Positions 1-4,404 of a stretch of DNA of 5,027 nucleotides are shown here, piece after piece. The notes beneath the pieces are model-generated. The model saw only the letters and a program-made list of their open reading frames with translations. It did not search any database and was not told the origin of the DNA. The position numbers and the translations under genes were made by a program. This stretch comes from Oligoflexia bacterium. GTDB taxonomy: Bacteria; Bdellovibrionota; UBA1018. Location: the NCBI GenBank assembly GCA_025352185.1, contig JANXTV010000337.1, positions 1-5,027 on the forward strand. Direction: 5' to 3'. How positions within the stretch are numbered: position 1 is the stretch's first letter; each line of letters starts with the position of its first letter.

Positions 1-123
1 CTCGAATTCCGGAGGAATGGCAACCGTGATCGCCTGCGCTACCGAACCACTGGAAATCCAGGTGGTTCCCATTCCGGAGCTGACGCTCGATTCGACCGCA
101 AAAAGAAGGGGGTACTGCACCAT
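1..123 (-). CDS. Probable OsmC-family peroxide-resistance protein, N-terminal part (cut by window edge)
   Basis: The minus strand reads open from an ATG at 121-123 to the window edge, giving 41 residues that begin MVQYPLLFAVES and end VAIPPEFE. The layout resembles the N-terminus of the short OsmC-like (Ohr/OsmC superfamily) proteins: a YPxxFxVES first strand, a tryptophan (TTWISS) in the second, and then an IPPEFxG motif. In that family the motif leads into the helix carrying the first catalytic cysteine. The reactive cysteines, which reduce organic hydroperoxides in the cytoplasm, would lie beyond the window, so activity cannot be judged. The start is well supported: AAAGGA (131-136) sits seven bases upstream. 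The gene follows menA by 42 bases on the same strand and is probably the third gene of the quinone operon. The family call rests on a short stretch and is moderate. Confidence 0.55.
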   Translation of the reverse strand, partial: MVQYPLLFAVESSVSSGMGTTWISSGSVAQAITVAIPPEFE

Positions 124-127
124 GACT

Positions 128-206
128 CGTTCCTTTCAAAACCATTCGTCTAAAAAATCGTTCCTTTAAAAAACCGTACCTTTAAAAAATCGTGCCGATA
201 AAATTC
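128..206 (-). repeat. Degenerate 16-base tandem repeat across the menA end and the OsmC-like leader
   Basis: On the minus strand two adjacent 16-base units differ at two positions: ATTTTTTAAAGGTACG (175-190) and GTTTTTTAAAGGAACG (159-174). A shortened unit (147-158, ATTTTTTAGACG) and a diverged unit ending TTTTGAAAGGAACG (128-146) follow. A weaker match lies on the other side (191-206). The last menA codons and its TAA stop are inside the array, and the final unit supplies the ribosome binding site of the next gene. Because 16 is not a multiple of three, a change in unit number would move the menA stop. Confidence 0.65.
131..136 (-). promoter_or_regulatory. Ribosome binding site of the OsmC-like gene
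   Basis: AAAGGA on the minus strand lies seven bases before the ATG at 123. It decides the start of the partial gene and forms part of a repeated TTTTxAAAGGAACG unit. Confidence 0.6.
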
Positions 207-1284
207 CTAAGGTTAAAAGGACTCCCGCGACGAGGTGAATCTGCGCCGCCACCATGCGTGCGCCTTCGAGACTCGGCGACGTCGGACCTAGAGCCGCGAA
301 AATTCTCCGGGTTAGTTTTAGCGCCGGAATCATCGCGAAGACCGCGAGTAATGCCGAAACGGGTAGCGCGCCCGAGTATACCGAAAGTCCTAAAATAAGC
401 GTCGCTCCGCCGTACATTACCGCGAGGAGACGGGCAGAGGGGATATATCCGATTCGACTCGCGAGCGTGGAAGCTCCTCGCGAACGATCCAGATCCATGT
501 CGTGCAGGTTATTCACGTGGAGAAGCGCGCATGCGAGGAGACCGAGTACTGCCCCGATCGGAAGTACTCCGGGCACGAGTTCACCGTACGTGGCTACCGA
601 AAAACCGACGGTGAGAGCCGGACCGCAGAGGATAAAAACGGCCAAGTCTCCGAGCGCGTGGTACTTTAATCCGATTCGGTCGTGGGAATAAAGAACGGCT
701 CCTAAAGTACCCAGGGCCCCGATCCCGAGAATCTGGAGGGGATAGGCGACCAGGGCCGGAACACCCGCTAAAAAGCCGAGCGCCAACGCAAACTGAGCAA
801 TCCGCCGGATTTCGCCCGGGGAATACCACCCCTTCTCAAAAACACCGCTCCCTCCCGGGGATCCGGGGAGATCGATCAACTTTACGTAATCCGAAATATC
901 ATTAAGTAAATTCACCGCGATTTGGAGTAGGAGTGCACCGATAATCGCGGAGATCGCAACCGCAGTTCGCGGGAGGAAACCCGCCAGAATTCCGCTCGCT
1001 AGCACCGCCAGGCAAGGCATCAGGGTGGCGGTTAAACTAAAAGCCCGAATCGCGATTAAAAATCTTCCCAGGCTCTCTCCGAAATGCTTCGCCTCCACGT
1101 AGGGCCGATGCCGAAAGAGGATCTCTTCTTCTCCGGATGCCCGGCGAATCAAATCGGCGGCGCGGACCGGCACTTTACCGTTCATCGTGCCGATGAAACC
1201 GGTTTCGAGCGCGCTCCTCGCTTCGACGCTATTTCGTACGAGATAAATCGACTCGTTCGTTAAAGACTGGTTCGCCATTTTCAT
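166..1284 (-). CDS. menA: MenA-like 1,4-dihydroxy-2-naphthoate polyprenyltransferase (UbiA superfamily)
   Basis: This 372-residue integral inner-membrane protein has about eight or nine hydrophobic segments from residue 80 on. The first aspartate motif of UbiA enzymes is NLLNDISDYVKLID (125-138, with N125, D129, D132), and the second is NNLHDMDLDRSRG (258-270, with D262 and D266). Both bind the magnesium-diphosphate of the prenyl donor. GGSGVFEKGWYSPGEI (144-159) and KYHALGDLAVFILCGP (207-222) are also MenA-like, so transfer of a polyprenyl tail to DHNA in menaquinone synthesis is the best reading; another UbiA aromatic substrate is possible. GGAGAG (1289-1294) lies four bases before the first ATG, which overlaps the stop of the polyprenyl synthase gene as ATGA; a second ATG at codon 3 is too far from it. 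The hydrophilic first 75-80 residues exceed the usual MenA length of about 300. Confidence 0.85.
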   Translation of the reverse strand: MKMANQSLTNESIYLVRNSVEARSALETGFIGTMNGKVPVRAADLIRRASGEEEILFRHRPYVEAKHFGESLGRFLIAIRAFSLTATLMPCLAVLASGILAGFLPRTAVAISAIIGALLLQIAVNLLNDISDYVKLIDLPGSPGGSGVFEKGWYSPGEIRRIAQFALALGFLAGVPALVAYPLQILGIGALGTLGAVLYSHDRIGLKYHALGDLAVFILCGPALTVGFSVATYGELVPGVLPIGAVLGLLACALLHVNNLHDMDLDRSRGASTLASRIGYIPSARLLAVMYGGATLILGLSVYSGALPVSALLAVFAMIPALKLTRRIFAALGPTSPSLEGARMVAAQIHLVAGVLLTLGILSARFFKGTVF

Positions 1285-2261
1285 TTTTCTCTCCGTTCGA
1301 GTTTTTCTAAAATTTTTTCCACCCGCGCCATGGATTCGTCGGATGCTGGATGTTCCTCGCGTCGGAGCACGACCCTTAAATCTGCTAAAATACGTCGGGC
1401 GGTTTCGAGCTGAGAACGGGCAGATTGCCGCACATTTTCGACTTCGGTCGCGATCTGAGTTTCACTCCACGGGAGTGAAAACTCGCTTTCGTTCTGCAGG
1501 ATACTTTTTACAGAATCACGAGATTCCGGAAACTTTTCGATGAGCCGCCGGGTGACTTCATTCACGAGCCCCTCACGCAGGTCCTGTCCGTAGGGTTTCC
1601 CGGACTCCTTCGAATAATCGAGGGCATCGTCGATCCACTGGAAAGCAACCCCGAGCCGAGTCGCGAAATCCCGGACGAGTCGGAGCACTTCTGGACTCGA
1701 ATCGAGGAGGAGGGCCGGAACACTACAGCACCACCGAAATAGGCTACCCGTCTTTAAGTCGGCAATTCGAAGGAGATGCGCCTCGGTGACCTCGTCCATG
1801 CCTCGCGCCTCGTTTTGGAGTAACTCTCCCGTAACGAGTTCCCTTAACGTTTCGGAAAGCGCTTCCACCACTTTAAAATGACCCTGCCGAGCAACGTGAA
1901 AAATTCCTTCGGCGAGTAGGTAGTCTCCGCCGAGTACGGCTCGGCGATTTTCGATGCGGGCGTTTAAAGTGCGAATGCCTCGCCGAGTTTCGGAAGCATC
2001 AATAACATCGTCGTGCGCAAGCGTCGCGGAGTGGACCTGCTCGGCCGCTCGTGCAAACGGCTTCACACGGTCCGCAGATAATCCAAAAAGTCCGGCAAAC
2101 TCTCCCATTAAAATGGGCCGGAGCCGCTTCCCCCCGCGGAGGACAGAGCGGTTCATTAAGTTTTCAAGACCGGGTAACGATCCAGTTTCTTCGAGCTCAT
2201 AGATCGCGGGATCGAGCCAAGGTGATCCCCAGGTCTCGGAACTGGTTTTGAAAACGGACAT
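1281..2261 (-). CDS. Long-chain trans-polyprenyl diphosphate synthase
   Basis: This 326-residue cytosolic enzyme of the IspA/IspB superfamily condenses isopentenyl diphosphate onto an allylic diphosphate. The isopentenyl-binding GGKRLRP is at 43-49, the first aspartate-rich motif DDVID at 84-88 followed by ETRRG, GGDYLLAEG at 111-119, KTGSLF at 170-175, and the second aspartate motif DDALD at 211-215. The residue five places before the first aspartate motif is a small alanine (A79). In this family that is typical of long-chain products, which suits a quinone side chain. The usual DLxEGKxTLP after the second motif is altered to DLREGLVNEV (227-236), with the lysine missing. GGAGGAGGT directly precedes the ATG. 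It is the first gene of the minus-strand operon, transcribed from the mirrored promoter region, and is translationally coupled to menA. Exact chain length cannot be read from the sequence. Confidence 0.88.
   Translation of the reverse strand: MSVFKTSSETWGSPWLDPAIYELEETGSLPGLENLMNRSVLRGGKRLRPILMGEFAGLFGLSADRVKPFARAAEQVHSATLAHDDVIDASETRRGIRTLNARIENRRAVLGGDYLLAEGIFHVARQGHFKVVEALSETLRELVTGELLQNEARGMDEVTEAHLLRIADLKTGSLFRWCCSVPALLLDSSPEVLRLVRDFATRLGVAFQWIDDALDYSKESGKPYGQDLREGLVNEVTRRLIEKFPESRDSVKSILQNESEFSLPWSETQIATEVENVRQSARSQLETARRILADLRVVLRREEHPASDESMARVEKILEKLERREK
1457..1484. other. Strong hairpin inside the polyprenyl synthase gene
   Basis: TTTCACTCC (1460-1468) and GGAGTGAAA (1472-1480) pair perfectly around a three-base loop. 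GAG/CTC extends the stem by three pairs past one bulged A (1481). It lies in codons for FSLPWSETQ (residues 261-269), without a U-tract, so it is not a terminator as seen. Its role, if any, is unknown. Confidence 0.5.
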
Positions 2262-2280
2262 ACCTCCTCCTCTCTCATTT

Positions 2281-2310
2281 ATAGTTTAACATAAATTGAA
2301 CTTAAATCAA
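2281..2310 (-). promoter_or_regulatory. Candidate promoter of the polyprenyl synthase-menA-osmC operon
   Basis: Reading leftwards, TTGATT (2310-2305), 16 bases, then TAAACT (2288-2283) gives a plausible sigma-70 type pair, each matching four of six consensus positions. The ATG lies 19 bases beyond the TAAACTAT block. Transcription start is inferred, not shown. Confidence 0.4.
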
Positions 2311-2349
2311 GACACTTACTAATGACCTATATTAGAGATCATTTATTAG

Positions 2350-2379
2350 TCTTTTTAAGTTTATTACTATATAAACTAT
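2350..2379 (+). promoter_or_regulatory. Candidate promoter of the diiron protein-HiPIP pair
   Basis: TATAAA (2370-2375) or TAAACT (2372-2377) could be the -10 element. The matching -35 position (TCTTTT, 2350-2355) is weak. The shared TTTAAGTT (2354-2361) upstream may be an activator site that makes up for this. The start codon lies 17 bases past the TAAACTAT block. Confidence 0.35.
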
Positions 2380-2383
2380 GAAT

Positions 2384-2390
2384 AAAGGAG
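2384..2390 (+). promoter_or_regulatory. Ribosome binding site of the haem-oxygenase-like gene
   Basis: AAAGGAG lies six bases before the ATG at 2397 and fixes that start. Confidence 0.7.
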
Positions 2391-2396
2391 TCCCGA

Positions 2397-3122
2397 ATGT
2401 CGACCTATGCCCCCGCACCCTTTTCGCCCACTGCCCTTCCCACCTGGATTCGCCGCGCTCACTCCGAAATTTTAGCTCCCCGCCGCCGGGCGATCGAAAA
2501 CCATCCCTTCATCCGCGCCATGGAGACGGGGCAAGCTGAGGTGCGAGACGCCGAGCGATTCTTTTCCGGACTGACCTGGCATCTCCTGGAATTCGGCAAA
2601 CACGTCGGCCACCACATGAAAAAACGCCCCCCCGAAGTCGCGGCGTTTCTCGCGGGTCGGAGCGAAGATGAAGACGGCGACACCGAAATTCTCGGACGGA
2701 TCGTTCGGGCCTTCGGAGGTCCGATTGAACTCATTCAGACGCGACCGTGGGACTATAAGCCCCACGCGGTCTGGATCAGGCACGATGCCCTCCTTCGGAG
2801 CGCCATTTACAGCACCGATCTCGAGTGGCAAATCGGTACCGCGGCCCTGAATGTCGGCATTGAGTCTCTCGTACCGACGATGATCGAACCTCTGTATCGA
2901 GCCTGCGTAAAGAATTACGGGGTGACTTCGCACGACGCGAAATGGCTGGAGTCTCGTTCCGGTGAGGAAGAAAGGCAACACGGCGAAAATGGATATGCAG
3001 TGCTTGCCGAGTTCGTGGGATCCAGCGACACTTTACTCCAGTCTAAATGCCTCTTCTTCATCGACGCCCTCTCCGCGTCGATGGCGTACGGATTACTTGA
3101 AAGCGGAATGAAAAATCACTAG
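2397..3122 (+). CDS. Haem-oxygenase-fold (TenA/PqqC/CADD-like) iron-containing redox protein
   Basis: This 241-residue soluble, mainly helical protein has no signal peptide or membrane segment. It resembles the haem-oxygenase-like diiron group (PqqC, TenA, Chlamydia CADD): HPFIRAMETG near 36-45, the helix WHLLEFGKHVGHH (61-73), an acidic EDEDGDTEIL (90-99), the helix LNVGIESLVP (151-160) and EEERQHGENGYAVL (190-203). As I recall the CADD ligands (E81, H88, E142, H174, D178, H181), the likely counterparts are E65 and H72 (same seven-residue spacing), E156, and E192 with H195. The histidine expected four residues before the acidic ligand is S188 here. It could be an oxygenase, a self-processing enzyme or a redox protein; the substrate is not evident. 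The HiPIP gene starts 18 bases downstream, so the two are probably co-transcribed, divergently from quinone synthesis. Confidence 0.72.
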   Translation: MSTYAPAPFSPTALPTWIRRAHSEILAPRRRAIENHPFIRAMETGQAEVRDAERFFSGLTWHLLEFGKHVGHHMKKRPPEVAAFLAGRSEDEDGDTEILGRIVRAFGGPIELIQTRPWDYKPHAVWIRHDALLRSAIYSTDLEWQIGTAALNVGIESLVPTMIEPLYRACVKNYGVTSHDAKWLESRSGEEERQHGENGYAVLAEFVGSSDTLLQSKCLFFIDALSASMAYGLLESGMKNH

Positions 3123-3127
3123 TAACG

Positions 3128-3133
3128 AAAGGA
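3128..3133 (+). promoter_or_regulatory. Ribosome binding site of the HiPIP gene
   Basis: AAAGGA ends seven bases before the ATG at 3141, within the 18-base gap after the upstream stop. No promoter fits in that gap, which supports co-transcription. Confidence 0.6.
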
Positions 3134-3140
3134 CCTCGCG

Positions 3141-3512
3141 ATGAAAACCAGCCGACGGCAGTTTATCGGATTATTTACGGGCGGAATCTTTACCACCCTC
3201 TTCTTAGGAAAAAGTGGCGGAGTACTCGGCGCCCTGGCGGCGGATAAAAAAGGGGCGGGAAAAAAAGCGATCGACCCACCCGCGGGCCAAGCCGAAGCGA
3301 GCCCCTCCGACGCCCTCGTGGGCGCGATCGGCTACATCCCCGACGCGACGAAAGTCGATAAGAAAAAATATCCCCAGTATAAAGCGGGACAGGCATGCGG
3401 GAAATGCGCCCTCTATACGAAGCTGAATGACGGGTGGGGAAAGTGCCAGATGATCGCTAACGGAGTTGTCCGTACGTCCGGATGGTGCGGCAGCTTTAAC
3501 GCGAAAACTTAA
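3141..3512 (+). CDS. hip: High-potential iron-sulfur protein (HiPIP), Tat-exported
   Basis: This 123-residue precursor of a small periplasmic [4Fe-4S] electron carrier normally links a cytochrome bc complex to an oxidase or a photosynthetic reaction centre. A twin-arginine signal is visible: SRRQFIG at 4-10, a hydrophobic stretch to about 33, and a probable cleavage after ALA (31-33). A lysine-, alanine- and proline-rich linker (34-56) precedes the HiPIP domain. The domain has the classic GYIPDATKVDKKKYPQYKAGQ (64-84) and four cluster cysteines at C86, C89, C102 and C116, with W115 next to the last. Tat export is expected because HiPIPs fold with their cluster in the cytoplasm. It follows the diiron protein gene closely. 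Its TAA stop lies in a TTAA shared with the convergent gene on the other strand, so no separate terminator fits between them. Confidence 0.93.
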   Translation: MKTSRRQFIGLFTGGIFTTLFLGKSGGVLGALAADKKGAGKKAIDPPAGQAEASPSDALVGAIGYIPDATKVDKKKYPQYKAGQACGKCALYTKLNDGWGKCQMIANGVVRTSGWCGSFNAKT

Positions 3513-4237
3513 GCGAGAATTCGGGGACGATTCCCTTTCGGCGGCGTGCGACTTGCGGCATAGGCAAGCCACGCCGCATCTCTCAAATTTTGGTCTTCAA
3601 AGCTGGGGAAAAAACCCGGCGGATTTTTAATCCGAGATTTTCCTGCCGAACGAGCGACGGCACTTGGATACCCTTCCCAGAGAATCACATCGAGATTCTT
3701 ACGACCCGGATAACCGAAGACGTGAAAATCGACATCGCCTTCTGGAGTCGACGCAAGCTCACTCCAGATACGGAATGTTCCCGATTGGATATTCCTCTGA
3801 TAGGGAACCGGCGAGAACACGGTTTGGGCACGCAGAACGATCTCTTCCCGTCGAAGAAGCGGAGTACCGGGATTTTCAGTGAGGACCGACGAAAAGAATT
3901 TCTCCGCTAACTTCGAAATTCGTACTTCACGGTTCGCGGCGCGACGTCGAAGGAGTGCCGCCTTTTTCATAAGATACCAAAGGGACTTTAAGTCGGGGGT
4001 CAGATCTCCCGGGAGTCCGAGTACACAGTCGACGGCCACGAGAATTCTTCCCGTGGGAAAGTGGGACCGCAGAACGGGTACCGAAAGTGCGGGGAGATAT
4101 TCGCGGCGCGATTTCGGCAGGTGCCAACGGTACGTTCCGTCAGATTTTCGCCGGAGTGCGACGTAGGGCAGCTTCGCGGGACGATTACGGGCGTCCACTC
4201 GTCCCGTTTGGTCTACACCGATGATCCATTCGAACAT
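3509..4237 (-). CDS. Predicted RNase H-fold protein, DUF429-like
   Basis: The protein has 242 residues if it starts at the ATG at 4235-4237, or 254 from a TTG at 4271-4273. I prefer the ATG because the recognisable domain begins at once with FEWIIGVDQTG. Numbered from this ATG, the features are an acidic residue in a first strand (D9, in GVDQTG), a second in AVDCVLGLPGD (D70), WEGYPSAVAR with E188, and a C-terminal RDAAWLAYAAS helix with D220. Strand-borne D, D, E and D with a VDxxLGLP motif resemble DUF429-type predicted nucleases of the RNase H superfamily. No substrate or partner is evident. The middle (about 85-130) is lysine- and arginine-rich. No clear ribosome binding site precedes either start. 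The gene converges on the HiPIP gene with a four-base overlap of stop codons and looks functionally separate from its neighbours. Confidence 0.65.
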   Translation of the reverse strand: MFEWIIGVDQTGRVDARNRPAKLPYVALRRKSDGTYRWHLPKSRREYLPALSVPVLRSHFPTGRILVAVDCVLGLPGDLTPDLKSLWYLMKKAALLRRRAANREVRISKLAEKFFSSVLTENPGTPLLRREEIVLRAQTVFSPVPYQRNIQSGTFRIWSELASTPEGDVDFHVFGYPGRKNLDVILWEGYPSAVARSAGKSRIKNPPGFFPSFEDQNLRDAAWLAYAASRTPPKGNRPRILA

Positions 4238-4243
4238 GAACGC

Positions 4244-4273
4244 ACCGTAACCCGCAAAATCAAGTCCTGTCAA
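4244..4273 (-). promoter_or_regulatory. Possible promoter giving a leaderless mRNA for the DUF429-like gene
   Basis: A perfect -35 consensus, TTGACA (4273-4268), is followed after 18 bases by a weak -10, TACGGT (4249-4244). The ATG at 4237 lies six bases beyond, about where transcription would begin. This would explain the missing ribosome binding site. The same TTG is the alternative start codon. Confidence 0.3.
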
Positions 4274-4301
4274 AAACTCACCGGGAACCCTCTAAACTCA
4301 G

Positions 4302-4329
4302 TTGAATTTGCAGATTTCCTTCATAATCT
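4302..4329 (+). promoter_or_regulatory. Weak candidate promoter of the lipoprotein gene
   Basis: The 131 bases from 4274 to 4404 separate two divergent genes. TTGAAT (4302-4307) is followed by CATAAT (4322-4327) at a short 14-base spacing, or by TAATCT (4324-4329) at 16. No hairpin or terminator was found here. Ten bases, CCGAAAGGTT, occur twice exactly 50 apart (4341-4350 and 4391-4400); the second copy holds the ribosome binding site. Confidence 0.25.
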
Positions 4330-4392
4330 CGGAGTAGAATCCGAAAGGTTAAGTAAGGAAATTGAACCCACCCGATTACTTTTGTAATACCC

Positions 4393-4398
4393 GAAAGG
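4393..4398 (+). promoter_or_regulatory. Ribosome binding site of the lipoprotein gene
   Basis: GAAAGG lies six bases before the ATG at 4405 and supports this start, which also gives a well-formed lipoprotein signal. Confidence 0.55.
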
Positions 4399-4404
4399 TT
4401 TTCC

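Larger units (their letters stand above)
2262..2396. promoter_or_regulatory. Divergent, mirror-symmetric AT-rich promoter region
   Basis: These 135 bases separate the starts of the leftward quinone operon and the rightward diiron/HiPIP pair. The core (2277-2383) has about 20% GC by hand count, far below the genes. Outer arms 2277-2288 and 2372-2383 are inverse complements at 11 of 12 positions (the exception is a T/G pair). Inner arms AACTTAAA (2299-2306) and TTTAAGTT (2354-2361) are perfect, and both share one symmetry axis at 2330. AAGAC (2309-2313) pairs with GTCTT (2349-2353) one base off this axis, and CTA/TAG (2327-2335) lies at the centre. Each half therefore reads outwards as TTTAAGTT, ten bases, TAAACTAT, one base, AAT. 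This is best read as two matching promoters or regulator sites under common control; the factor is unknown. Confidence 0.75.

Noticed and set aside
254..691. 145-codon plus-strand open frame
   Set aside because: It lies wholly antisense to menA, has an arginine- and serine-rich shadow composition, and has no ribosome site or family resemblance.
1928..1946. Seven-pair hairpin CGCCGAG/CTCGGCG
   Set aside because: It is short, GC-rich and within coding sequence, so chance is a fair explanation.
2104..2117. CCCATT-AA-AATGGG dyad
   Set aside because: Six pairs with a two-base loop inside coding sequence; no context supports a role.
2277..2383. Mirror region as a terminator or the inverted ends of a mobile element
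   Set aside because: Both transcripts start from it and run outwards, it has no GC-rich stem with U-tract, and no transposase or target duplication is present.
2472..2981. 169-codon minus-strand open frame
   Set aside because: It is antisense to the well-supported diiron protein gene and shows no recognisable domain.
3204..3572. 122-codon minus-strand open frame across the HiPIP gene
   Set aside because: It is antisense to a certain HiPIP gene and overlaps the end of the DUF429-like gene in another frame.
4061..4387. 108-codon plus-strand open frame ahead of the lipoprotein gene
   Set aside because: Most of it is antisense to the DUF429-like gene; the rest shows no domain or ribosome site.
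4362..4390. TTGAAC-N17-TAATAC as a promoter for the lipoprotein gene
   Set aside because: The expected transcription start would fall inside the ribosome binding site, leaving too short a leader.
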